Shown here one piece after another: positions 10,114 to 18,417 of a stretch of DNA of 64,000 bases (positions are counted from its first letter, which is position 1; the number at the start of each line of letters is the position of its first letter). The position numbers and the translations under genes are program-made. The notes under the pieces were generated by a model, which saw only the letters and a list, made by a program, of their open reading frames with translations, ran no database searches and had not been told where the DNA came from. The stretch is from Actinoplanes sp. DH11 (GTDB lineage Bacteria > Actinomycetota > Actinomycetes > Mycobacteriales > Micromonosporaceae): positions 62,001 through 126,000 of the forward strand of contig NZ_JAHWGU010000012.1 in NCBI RefSeq assembly GCF_020873875.1, read 5' to 3'.

Positions 10114-11583
10114 CTAGTAGCGGTAATGCCCCGGCTTGTAGGGGCCCTCGACCGCGATGCCGAGGTAGGCCGCCTGCTCCTTGGTCAGCTCGGTCAGCTT
10201 CACGCCGAGCGCGTCCAGGTGCAACCGGGCCACCTTCTCATCAAGGATCTTGGGCAGCACATACACCCCGACGGGGTACTCCTCGGTCTTGGTGAAAAGC
10301 TCGATCTGGGCGATCGTCTGGTTCGAGAAGCTGTTGCTCATCACGAACGACGGATGCCCGGTCGCGTTGCCGAGGTTCAGCAGCCGGCCCTCGGAGAGCA
10401 CGATGATCGAGTGCCCGTCGTCGAAGCGCCACTCGTCGACCTGCGGCTTGATCGTCACACGGGTGACGTCCGTGCGGCGGGCGAGCCCGGCCATGTCGAT
10501 CTCGTTGTCGAAGTGACCGATGTTGCCGACGATGGCCTGGTGCTTCATCCGGGCCATGTGCTCGTGGGTGATCACGTCGAAGCAACCGGTCGCCGTGACG
10601 AAGATGTCCGCGTAACCGACCACGTCGTCGATCGTCGCCACCTGGTAGCCGTCCATCGCCGCCTGCAGCGCACAGATCGGGTCCACCTCGGTGACGATCA
10701 CCCGGGCGCCCTGTCCGCGCAACGACTCGGCGCAGCCCTTGCCCACGTCGCCGTACCCGAAGACGACCGCGACCTTGCCGCCGATCAGCACGTCGGTGGC
10801 CCGGTTGATGCCGTCGATCAGGGAGTGCCGGCAACCGTACTTGTTGTCGAACTTCGACTTCGTCACCGAGTCGTTCACGTTGATCGCCGGGAACAGCAGG
10901 GTGCCGGCCTGCTGCATCTCGTAGAGCCGGTGCACGCCCGTGGTGGTCTCCTCGGTGACCCCCCTGATCCCGGCCGCCACCCGGGTCCAGCGCCGGTCGT
11001 CCTCACTCAGGCTCCGCTTGAGCAGGCGCAGGATCACCGCGTACTCCTCGGAGGCGGCGCTCTCCGCCGGCGGCACCACGCCGGCCTTCTCGAACTCGGC
11101 GCCCTTGTGCACCAGCAGCGTCGCGTCACCGCCGTCGTCGAGGATCATGTTGGGCGACTCGCCGTCCGGCCAGAGCAGCACCTGCTCGGTGCACCACCAG
11201 TACTCCTCGAGCGTCTCGCCCTTCCACGCGTACACCGGCACGCCCTGCGGATTCTCCGGCGTCCCGTCGCGGCCCACCACCATCGCCGCCGCCGCGTGGT
11301 CCTGCGTCGAGAAGATGTTGCAGGACGCCCACCGCACCTGCGCACCGAGCGCGGTCAGCGTCTCGATCAGCACGGCCGTCTGAATCGTCATGTGCAGCGA
11401 ACCGGTGACCCGCGCGCCCCGCAGCGGCTGGCTCGGCCCGAACTCGGCCCGCAACGCCATCAGCCCCGGCATCTCGTGCTCGGCGAGCTCGATCTCCTTG
11501 CGCCCGAATGCGGCGAGCCCGAGGTCCGCGACCTTGAAGTCGCCGTCGGCCAGCGTCGTCGGACGGTTCTCGCGCGTGCTCAT
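10114..11583 (-). CDS. ahcY: S-adenosylhomocysteinase
   Basis: 489 residues, the long actinobacterial form. The enzyme reversibly splits S-adenosylhomocysteine into homocysteine and adenosine with tightly bound NAD, clearing the product inhibitor of methyltransferases. The Rossmann motif VFGYGDVGKGCA lies near residue 270. The substrate-site stretch FNDSVTKSKFDN-like core (here VNDSVTKSKFDNKYGC) and the C-terminal KPGHYRY tail are present. The ATG at 11583 has GGGAG upstream. Its place between manA and mtrA matches M. tuberculosis sahH. No SAH riboswitch was recognised upstream. Confidence 0.97.
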   Translation of the reverse strand: MSTRENRPTTLADGDFKVADLGLAAFGRKEIELAEHEMPGLMALRAEFGPSQPLRGARVTGSLHMTIQTAVLIETLTALGAQVRWASCNIFSTQDHAAAAMVVGRDGTPENPQGVPVYAWKGETLEEYWWCTEQVLLWPDGESPNMILDDGGDATLLVHKGAEFEKAGVVPPAESAASEEYAVILRLLKRSLSEDDRRWTRVAAGIRGVTEETTTGVHRLYEMQQAGTLLFPAINVNDSVTKSKFDNKYGCRHSLIDGINRATDVLIGGKVAVVFGYGDVGKGCAESLRGQGARVIVTEVDPICALQAAMDGYQVATIDDVVGYADIFVTATGCFDVITHEHMARMKHQAIVGNIGHFDNEIDMAGLARRTDVTRVTIKPQVDEWRFDDGHSIIVLSEGRLLNLGNATGHPSFVMSNSFSNQTIAQIELFTKTEEYPVGVYVLPKILDEKVARLHLDALGVKLTELTKEQAAYLGIAVEGPYKPGHYRY

Positions 11584-11822
11584 GCACTCTCCCGGATCGG
11601 GTGTCGAGGTCGGTCGTTGACTCTACGCCGATTTGCCACGATAAACCCCGATCTGCCCCGGCTGGGGCGAGAGACTTTCGCTTTTCGGCGAGTACGGGCG
11701 GAGCGTGCCGTGACAACCGGCAGAAGGAGTGGCCGGGGCGCGCGGCCGGCAACGCACGGCGAGCCGGTCCGGCGGGAGGACGGGCGCACCCGGACGAGCG
11801 GGCGCACCCGGGCCGGGACAGC

Positions 11823-11857
11823 GAACGGGGCGACGAGCTAAGCTCGCCGCCCCGTTC
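11823..11857 (-). terminator. Hairpin downstream of manA
   Basis: GAACGGGGCG-A-CGAGC (11823-11838) pairs with GCTCG-C-CGCCCCGTTC (11842-11857), a 15-bp stem with one internal mismatch and a TAA loop. It lies in the 433-base gap between ahcY and manA, which otherwise holds GC-rich sequence and a short AT-richer patch (11880-11980) with no gene. It probably terminates the manA operon. Confidence 0.6.
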
Positions 11858-12016
11858 ATCCCCCCGGTTTGGTACCGCGCGCGTCCGTGGGACCCCCCGA
11901 TCACCAATGACGCTGCGTGCTTTTAGATTCACACTCCGCAACCATCATGTCAAGCTATTTCGACAAATTCCGGACTAAAGCCGCTGCTGACAAGTGAGGT
12001 GAGCGGCAGCGCGCGA

Positions 12017-13198
12017 TCAGACCGGGACCGAAGCCACGAAGAAGACCCCCACGCCGGCCGCGGTGAGCGGCCCCGCGCTGGCCGGTGCGTAGGCGGCCTC
12101 GCCCGGACGAACCTCGACCGGGACGCCGTGCCCTTCGCCGACGTGCACGTCACCGGAGGCGCCGAGGATCACCCGGGGGCCGCGACCGGGCAGCTGGGCC
12201 GGCGGTCGGTCCTCGGTGAGGGTGATCCGGTAGAGCTCGAAGTCGGGCACCGGCACCTTCCACGACGTGACGCCGGGGCCGATCTCGACGGGGTGCAGGA
12301 GCGGATCTTCGAGAACCTCGAAGCGCAGGACGCGGAGCAACTCGTCGACGTCGACCCGTTTCGGGGTGAGGCCGCCGCGCAGGACGTTGTCGCTGGAGGC
12401 CATCAGTTCGACGCCGAGGCCGCCGAGGTAGGCGTGCAGGTTGCCGGCCGGCATCCAGATCGCCTGGCCGGGTTGCAGCCAGACCAGGTTGAGCAGGAGC
12501 GCGACGAGGACACCCGGGTCGCCGGGATAGTAGCCGGCGAGGTCGACGGCGAGCACGTAGGACGCCGTGTTCGGGTGGTCGTCGGGGATCTGGCGGGCGG
12601 CCGCGGCCACCTGCTTGATCAGGTCCTCGCGGCCGGACTCGGGCCAGGTGAGCAGCAGCCGGACCGCCTCGGCCAGGTCGCCGGTGCGCAGCGTGGCGAT
12701 CACCGGGTCCAGTTGCGGCAGGCCGAGCTCGCCGAGCACCTCCGCCGAGACGTCGGGCGAGCGGAAGCCGCAGAGCGCCTCGAACGGCGTGAGCGCCACC
12801 AGCATCTCGGGCTTGTGGTGCGGGTCGGTGTAGTTCTTCGGCGCGCCGGGGTCCAGTTCCTGCCGGGCGAACGCGGCCTTCGCGTAGGCGGCGTCCGGGT
12901 GCGCCTGCAGCGAGAGCGGGGCGCCCGCGGCGAGGACCTTCATGAGGTACGGCAGGCGTTCGCCGAAGCGTTCCACGACCGGGACACCGAGCTGACCGAC
13001 GGGGTCGCCGGCGATGAGTTCGGTGAGCTTCACCGGACCGTCCGGGCCGGGGACGGTCGACGGGTCACCGGGATGCGCGCCGAGCCACAGCTCCGCCTCG
13101 GGGCCCTCGGGGGCGGGACGGCCCTGCAGCTCGGCGATCGCGGTCCGGGAGCCCCAGGCGTAGGCCCGGATCGCTCCGTGAAGCGGGTAGACGGTCAT
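12017..13198 (-). CDS. manA: Mannose-6-phosphate isomerase, class I
   Basis: 393 residues. It interconverts fructose-6-phosphate and mannose-6-phosphate and feeds GDP-mannose synthesis. The zinc ligands lie in SLQAHPD, DPHHKPEM and PAGNLHAYLGG. The ATG at 13198 gives the family start MTVYPLHGAIRAYAWGSRT. It is the last gene of the manB operon, 17 bases after the CDF transporter gene. Confidence 0.95.
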   Translation of the reverse strand: MTVYPLHGAIRAYAWGSRTAIAELQGRPAPEGPEAELWLGAHPGDPSTVPGPDGPVKLTELIAGDPVGQLGVPVVERFGERLPYLMKVLAAGAPLSLQAHPDAAYAKAAFARQELDPGAPKNYTDPHHKPEMLVALTPFEALCGFRSPDVSAEVLGELGLPQLDPVIATLRTGDLAEAVRLLLTWPESGREDLIKQVAAAARQIPDDHPNTASYVLAVDLAGYYPGDPGVLVALLLNLVWLQPGQAIWMPAGNLHAYLGGLGVELMASSDNVLRGGLTPKRVDVDELLRVLRFEVLEDPLLHPVEIGPGVTSWKVPVPDFELYRITLTEDRPPAQLPGRGPRVILGASGDVHVGEGHGVPVEVRPGEAAYAPASAGPLTAAGVGVFFVASVPV

Positions 13199-13215
13199 AC
13201 CCGGCAAATTAGCAG

Positions 13216-14157
13216 CTAACCGGCGGTTGCGGGGGTGGCTGCCGAAGCCCGGTCGATGTCCGGCTCGATGTAGATGACGCGGGCGATCGGGACCGCCTCC
13301 CGGATGCGGGCCTCGGTCTCGTCGATGTGCCGGGCCACTTCCGCGGCGGTCTCGCTGCGCGGCACCGCGATCTTCACGGCGACCAGCAGCTCCTCGGGGC
13401 CGAGGTGCAGCGTCTTCATGTGGATGATCCGCTCGACGCCCTCGCCGGCGAGCACCGCGCGCTCGATCTGCCGGACGGCCTCCGGGTTCGCGCCCTCGCC
13501 GAGCAGCAGGCTCTTCGTCTCGATCGCCAGGACGATCGCGATGCCGACCAGCAGCAGACCGATCGCGGCGGTGCCGGCGGCGTCCCACCGGCCGTCACCG
13601 GTGGCGAGTGTCAGGCCGACACCGAACAGGGCGAACACCAGGCCGATCAGGGCGCCGAAGTCCTCCAGCAGCACCACCGGCAGCTCCGGCGCCTTGGCCC
13701 GGCGCACGAAGTCGACCCACGACGTCCCACCCCGGGTGTGGTTGGACTCCTTGATCGCGGTGCGGAACGAGTAACCCTCGAGACTTATCGCGACCAGCAG
13801 GACGGCGACCGGCACCCAGTGCCACTTGTCGATGCCGTGCGGGTCCTGCCACTTGTGGTACGCCTCGTAGAGCGCGAACAGGCCACCCAGGCTGAACAGC
13901 ACGATCGACACGATGAACGCGTAGATGTAACGCTCCCGCCCGTACCCGAACGGGTGTTCCGGGGTGGCGGCCCGCCGCGCCCGCTTGCCGCCGATGAGCA
14001 GCAGCAGCTGGTTGCCGGAGTCGGCAACCGAGTGGATCGACTCGGCCAGCATCGAGGAGGAGCTGGTCAGCAGGTAGGCGCCGAACTTGGTGATGGCGAT
14101 CCCCAGGTTGGCCGACAGCGCCGCCAGAATCGCCTTGGTGCCGCCCTCAGCGCTCAC
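13216..14157 (-). CDS. Cation diffusion facilitator (SLC30A9/ZnT9-like)
   Basis: 313 residues with about six membrane segments and a cytoplasmic C-terminal domain. The membrane metal site appears as ESIHSVADSGNQ in helix 2 and LLEDFGALIGL in helix 5, the pattern of the SLC30A9-like branch of CDF exporters. It would move zinc or a similar divalent metal out of the cytoplasm in exchange for protons. The GTG at 14157 overlaps the preceding isomerase stop by four bases. ManA needs zinc, but a functional link is only inference. Confidence 0.88.
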   Translation of the reverse strand: MSAEGGTKAILAALSANLGIAITKFGAYLLTSSSSMLAESIHSVADSGNQLLLLIGGKRARRAATPEHPFGYGRERYIYAFIVSIVLFSLGGLFALYEAYHKWQDPHGIDKWHWVPVAVLLVAISLEGYSFRTAIKESNHTRGGTSWVDFVRRAKAPELPVVLLEDFGALIGLVFALFGVGLTLATGDGRWDAAGTAAIGLLLVGIAIVLAIETKSLLLGEGANPEAVRQIERAVLAGEGVERIIHMKTLHLGPEELLVAVKIAVPRSETAAEVARHIDETEARIREAVPIARVIYIEPDIDRASAATPATAG

Positions 14158-15377
14158 TGAAGCCCGTCCGTGATGACGTTGGACAGCTCCTTCATCTCAC
14201 TGATCGCCGGCACCGCCATCGGGTCCAGCCCGTGCGCGAGAGCCAGGTAGAGCGAGGCGAAGTCGGGCACCGCCACGAGCGAGGCTAGCCGTTCCAGCGC
14301 CGAACCGCCCTCCGCGGTCAGCACGTCGCACCGCACCCCGCGCCGGTCGGCGAGCGTCTGGATCGCGTCGGCCCGCCGCTCCTCGACGGCGACCGGCTCG
14401 TCGGCGTCGTCCTCCGGGTTGAGCCCGCCGTCGCGGAGCACCACGAGACGCATCCGGGTCACGTTCTCCTCGGCCTCCTCGGGGTCGGCGAAGATGTCGC
14501 GCGACCCCTCGGCCAGACCGCCGAAGACACCGTCGAGCAGACCCACCCGGCCCCGGCCGGCCTCGCCGAGCGCACCGGCCATCACCGGGTAGCGCGCGTT
14601 GGCGGCGAGGGTGTCGCCGAAGCGCCGGGCCGCGACGGTCGCCAGCGGCGAGGAACCCCAGACGATCGGCACCGAGCCGGCCAGGCCGAGGGCGAGCGCC
14701 TTGGCCGGGTTGACGAACGAGTCGGCGGCCGGGCGGCAGCGTTCGGCGTCGTTGTCCAGCCGGGTCGCGGTCTCGGCGATGTCCGCCTCGGTGACCTTGA
14801 CCAGGCCCAGCGCCCGGCCGGCCAGCAGCACCGGGACGGTGAGGCCCCAGAGCGTGGCGCGGGCCGGCGCCCGGCGGGGCACGCCGATGAACGGCGCGCG
14901 GGCCCGCTCGGCCATCGCCTCCAGCTCGGAGCCGGGGTTGCCGATGGCGACCAGGCGGGCGCCGCGGCGGGAGGCCGCCTCGGCGGCGGCTAGCGCCTCC
15001 GGGCTGCGCCCCGAGGCGGAGACCGCGATCACCACGTCCGCCGCGCCGACCCAGCCCGGCACGCCCGCGCTGCGGTGCCCGATGATCGGCACCGGGCAAC
15101 GCGGACCGGCGACCGTGGCGAGGATGTTGCCGGTGAGGCCGGCGGTGCCGATGCCGGCGACCACGACCGCGCGGGGGCGGCCCTCGTCGGCGAGCATGCT
15201 CAGGTCCACCTCGGCGGCGAGCGCCGCGGACTCACGGACCTGCGCGCCGGCCGAGGCGGTGGCCCGCAGCATGCCGCCCGGGTCGTTCGCCAGCATCGAC
15301 TTCTCGTCGTCCAGCAGCGACTCGTCGGCGACCCGGTGGCCGTTGACCCCGGCGGTGCCGTCCATCGGGTTCACCAT
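14154..15377 (-). CDS. SIS-domain phosphoglucose/phosphomannose isomerase-like protein
   Basis: 407 residues. The N-terminal SIS fold has VVVAGIGTAGLTGNIL and VIAVSASGRSPEAL; a C-terminal bifunctional PGI/PMI-type domain (PF10432-like) follows. The family catalyses aldose-ketose isomerisation of glucose-6- or mannose-6-phosphate. The ATG at 15377 has GGAGG seven bases upstream and shares one base with the previous stop. It lies in the mannose operon between the Trm112-like gene and the CDF gene, as Rv3256c does in M. tuberculosis. Confidence 0.85.
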   Translation of the reverse strand: MVNPMDGTAGVNGHRVADESLLDDEKSMLANDPGGMLRATASAGAQVRESAALAAEVDLSMLADEGRPRAVVVAGIGTAGLTGNILATVAGPRCPVPIIGHRSAGVPGWVGAADVVIAVSASGRSPEALAAAEAASRRGARLVAIGNPGSELEAMAERARAPFIGVPRRAPARATLWGLTVPVLLAGRALGLVKVTEADIAETATRLDNDAERCRPAADSFVNPAKALALGLAGSVPIVWGSSPLATVAARRFGDTLAANARYPVMAGALGEAGRGRVGLLDGVFGGLAEGSRDIFADPEEAEENVTRMRLVVLRDGGLNPEDDADEPVAVEERRADAIQTLADRRGVRCDVLTAEGGSALERLASLVAVPDFASLYLALAHGLDPMAVPAISEMKELSNVITDGLQ

Positions 15378-15568
15378 CAGGAGGCCTCCGTGTCGACGCT
15401 GGGTTTGCGAGCCTCGTCCAGCAGCAGGATCGGGATGTCGTCCCGCACCTCGAAGATCAAGCCACACTCCGTGCAGGTCAGGGTCTGCGCACCGGCGTCG
15501 TAGTCGAGCGGGGCGTGATGCGTGTCCGGGCAGGCCAGGATCTCCAGCAACTGCTGATCGAGCGCCAC
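15377..15568 (-). CDS. Trm112-family small zinc protein
   Basis: 63 residues. The Trm112 fold has two metal-binding pairs (ACPDTHH and CTECG) and the typical ending FEVRDDIPILLLDEA. Eukaryotic Trm112 activates methyltransferases; the bacterial form's role is unknown. It lies 44 bases after manB and overlaps the isomerase gene by one base. Confidence 0.85.
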   Translation of the reverse strand: MALDQQLLEILACPDTHHAPLDYDAGAQTLTCTECGLIFEVRDDIPILLLDEARKPSVDTEAS

Positions 15569-15612
15569 CGATCTACTCCTTCTGACACCGAAGACGTGTG
15601 GTCGCAGCGATC

Positions 15613-16992
15613 CTATCCACGAACGATGGCCAGCACCTCGTCACGGAGGGCGGCCATCCGATCCGCGTCGGGGGCCTCCACGTTCAGGCGCAGCAGCGGC
15701 TCGGTGTTCGAGGCGCGCAGGTTGAACCAGGCACCCCCGCCGACCTGGAAGGTCAGGCCGTCGAGGTCGTCCACCTCGGCGTCCGGGAACGCGGCGCGCA
15801 CTTCGGCGATCTTGGCGTTGGCGTCGGCCACGGTGGAATTGATCTCACCGGAGGCGGCGTACCGCTCGTACTCCGCGGCGAACTCGCTGAGCGGCAGGTC
15901 CTGCCCGCCGAACGCGGCGAGCACGTGCATCGCGGCCAGCATGCCGGTGTCGGCGAACCAGAAGTCCCGGAAGTAGTAGTGCGCCGAGTGCTCGCCGCCG
16001 AAGACCGCGTTGCTGGCCGCCATCTCCGCCTTGATGAAGGAGTGGCCGACCCGGCTGCGCACCGGCTTGCCGCCGTGCTCGGTGATGATCTCCGGAACCG
16101 CGGCCGAGGTGATCAGGTTGTGGATGATCGTGCTGCCCGGGAACTTCGCCAGCTCGCGGGCCGCGACCAGCGCGGTGATCGCCGACGGGGAGACCGGGTC
16201 GCCCTTCTCGTCCACGACGAAGCAGCGGTCCGCGTCACCGTCGAAGGCGAGGCCGATGTCGGCGCCCTGCTCCCGGACCGCGGCCTGCAGGTCGACCAGG
16301 TTCTTCGGGTCCAGCGGGTTGGCCTCGTGGTTGGGGAACGAGCCGTCCAGCTCGAAGTAGAGCGGCACGATCTCCAGCGGCAGGGCCGGCAGCACCTGGT
16401 CGCCGAGCACCGCGGGCACGGTGTAACCGCCCATGCCGTTGCCGGCGTCCACGATCACCTTGAGCGGGCGGATCCCGGAGAGGTCGACGAGCGAACGCAG
16501 GTGGGCGGCGTAGTCCTTGAGCGAGTCGCGCTGCTCGATCCGGGCCGGGCCCTCGGCCTCCGCGTTCAGGTCGGCGAGCAGCTGCTGGGCCCGCTGGCGC
16601 ACGATCACGAGGCCGCTGTCCTGGCCGACCGGGCGGGCACCGGAGCGGCACAGCTTGATCCCGTTGTACTGCGCCGGGTTGTGACTGGCGGTGAACATCG
16701 CGCCCGGCAGGTTCATCGAACCGGAGGCGTAGTAGAGCTGGTCGGTCGAGGCCAGTCCGATGTTGATCACGCCGGCGCCGGCGGCGTTGACTCCGCGGGC
16801 GAACGCGGCGGCCAGCGCCGGGCCGGACTCACGCATGTCGTGGGCGATCACGATCTGGTCCGGCTCGGCGCCGGACTCCCGCAGCATCTCGACGAACGCC
16901 GTGCCCAGCGCCCGGGCCACCGGCTCGTTGAGCTGGTCCGGGACGATGCCGCGTACGTCGTACGCCTTGATGATCTGCGTCAGATCCGTCAC
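15613..16992 (-). CDS. manB: Phosphomannomutase/phosphoglucomutase
   Basis: 459 residues. It converts mannose-6-phosphate to mannose-1-phosphate for GDP-mannose. The phosphoserine loop is FTASHNPAQYNGIK, the magnesium loop is FDGDADRCF, and the sugar-binding loop GGEHSAHYYFRD is present. The GTG at 16992 is chosen because GAGGAG lies seven bases before it; the TTG at 17007 would include the ribosome site itself. It is the first gene of the operon manB - Trm112 - SIS - CDF - manA, divergent from the GAF regulator. Confidence 0.95.
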   Translation of the reverse strand: MTDLTQIIKAYDVRGIVPDQLNEPVARALGTAFVEMLRESGAEPDQIVIAHDMRESGPALAAAFARGVNAAGAGVINIGLASTDQLYYASGSMNLPGAMFTASHNPAQYNGIKLCRSGARPVGQDSGLVIVRQRAQQLLADLNAEAEGPARIEQRDSLKDYAAHLRSLVDLSGIRPLKVIVDAGNGMGGYTVPAVLGDQVLPALPLEIVPLYFELDGSFPNHEANPLDPKNLVDLQAAVREQGADIGLAFDGDADRCFVVDEKGDPVSPSAITALVAARELAKFPGSTIIHNLITSAAVPEIITEHGGKPVRSRVGHSFIKAEMAASNAVFGGEHSAHYYFRDFWFADTGMLAAMHVLAAFGGQDLPLSEFAAEYERYAASGEINSTVADANAKIAEVRAAFPDAEVDDLDGLTFQVGGGAWFNLRASNTEPLLRLNVEAPDADRMAALRDEVLAIVRG

Positions 16993-17110
16993 CACAAAGC
17001 TCCTCAAGCGCCAGTCCCCTTTGGCCTGAGGGTATCGGAGCGATCAGGGCAGAAAGGCGGCAACTGCCCGGCCGCACCGACAAGGTCGGCAGCCACCGTT
17101 GTATCCGGGC

Positions 17111-17124
17111 GTGACCCGCGTCAC
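17111..17124. promoter_or_regulatory. CRP/GlxR-like box between manB and the GAF regulator
   Basis: GTGA-CCCGCG-TCAC matches the CRP-family GTGA-N6-TCAC pattern and extends to CGTGAC...GTCACG. It ends 27 bases before the regulator start and 119 bases before manB, so it could affect either gene. Confidence 0.45.
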
Positions 17125-17150
17125 GATGGACGGGTCTGGAGGTGCTGCTG

Positions 17151-18404
17151 GTGAACCCGTGGCTGGCCCTGACTCCCGGAGACGACCCGGCGGAGCGGAT
17201 CCGTCAGGTCGGCCACGCCCACGAGCGGTTCCTGGCCGGTGACCCCCGTCCGGAGCGGATGCGCAGCGTTGTCGCCGACTCCTGGGTGCGCTCGGCGGCC
17301 TGGATCGACGCCGACAGCACCGCCCCGATCGACCTGGCCGACGACGATCTGGACGCCTACCGGTCCGCGCACCCACTGTCCCGGGTCCTGCCGATCTTCC
17401 GCGACCTGCTGGGCGGGCTGGCCGACGACGGCGACCACATCCTCGCGGTCTGCGACGCGCACGGCCGGATGCTCTGGGTCGAGGGGCACGCGGCCACCCT
17501 GCGCGGCGCCGCCTCGATGAACTTCGTGCCCGGCGCCCGCTGGGACGAGGCGCACGCCGGCACCAACGCGCCCGGCACCGCGCTCGCCGTCGACCACGCC
17601 GTCCAGATCTTCGCGACCGAGCATTTCAGCCGGACCGCACAGCGCTGGACGTGCGCGGCGGCTCCGATCCACGACCCCGGCACCGGCCGGCTGCTCGGTG
17701 CCATCGACGTCACCGGTGGCGACCATCTCGCCAACCCGCACAGCCTCGCCCTGGTCCGGGCCACGGCACTGGCGGCCGAGGCGTGTCTCGGGTCCGCCCG
17801 GCCGGTCCGTGACCGGCCGGCGGTCACCGCGCTCGGCCGGGACGAGGCCCTGCTCGCGGTCGGCGACCGGCGGCTGCGCCTCACCCGGCGGCACTCCGAG
17901 CTGCTGGTGCTGCTCACCACGTACCCCGGTGGTCGCAGCGGTGACCAGCTCGCCGTCGACCTCTACGGCGAGGACGTCAACCCGGTGACCGTGCGCGCCG
18001 AGTTGTCCCGGCTGCGCCCGCTGCTCGGCCCGGAGCTGCTGCACTCCCGCCCCTACCGGCTGCGCGCCGAGGTGGAGACCGACCTGGGCACGGTCCACCA
18101 GCTGCTCGATCGGGGGCGGGTGGCCGAGGCGCTTGCCGCGTACCCCGGTCCGCTGCTCCCCGGCTCGGACGCGCCGGGCATCGTCCGGCTGCGGCGGACG
18201 CTCGAGGACCGGCTGCGTGCCGCCGTCCTGGCCGCCGGCGACCGGCGCCTGCTCCGGGACTGGCTGAACAGCCCGCAGGGCGCCGACGATCTCGAGCTCT
18301 GGGAGGCCCGGGCCGCCCTGGCACCGACCGACCCGATCGCCGCCCGCCGCGTCGCCGAGCTGACCCACGAGTACGCGTGCAACGTTCGTGCAACCTGGCC
18401 GTAA
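17151..18404 (+). CDS. GAF-domain transcriptional regulator of the aldehyde dehydrogenase
   Basis: 417 residues. The N-terminal half resembles AcoR-type activators, with a GAF region at about 75-205 (MNFVPGARWDEAHAGTNAPG and CAAAPIHDPGTG). It lacks the sigma-54 AAA+ domain. The C-terminal half carries a winged-helix-like stretch (LTRRHSELLVLLTTYPGGRSG). This architecture is common next to actinobacterial exaC/aldA genes and probably senses an aldehyde or alcohol. The GTG at 17151 has GGAGG eight bases upstream. The aldehyde dehydrogenase starts 13 bases after the stop. A direct repeat TGCAACGTTCGTGCAAC near the 3' end may be its target. Confidence 0.8.
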   Translation: MNPWLALTPGDDPAERIRQVGHAHERFLAGDPRPERMRSVVADSWVRSAAWIDADSTAPIDLADDDLDAYRSAHPLSRVLPIFRDLLGGLADDGDHILAVCDAHGRMLWVEGHAATLRGAASMNFVPGARWDEAHAGTNAPGTALAVDHAVQIFATEHFSRTAQRWTCAAAPIHDPGTGRLLGAIDVTGGDHLANPHSLALVRATALAAEACLGSARPVRDRPAVTALGRDEALLAVGDRRLRLTRRHSELLVLLTTYPGGRSGDQLAVDLYGEDVNPVTVRAELSRLRPLLGPELLHSRPYRLRAEVETDLGTVHQLLDRGRVAEALAAYPGPLLPGSDAPGIVRLRRTLEDRLRAAVLAAGDRRLLRDWLNSPQGADDLELWEARAALAPTDPIAARRVAELTHEYACNVRATWP

Positions 18405-18417
18405 CTAGCGTCCGGGC

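Noticed and set aside
11584..11700. SAH riboswitch before ahcY
   Set aside because: The conserved GAGGAGCGCUGCGACC-type core and pseudoknot partners were not found; an ordinary promoter and ribosome site suffice.
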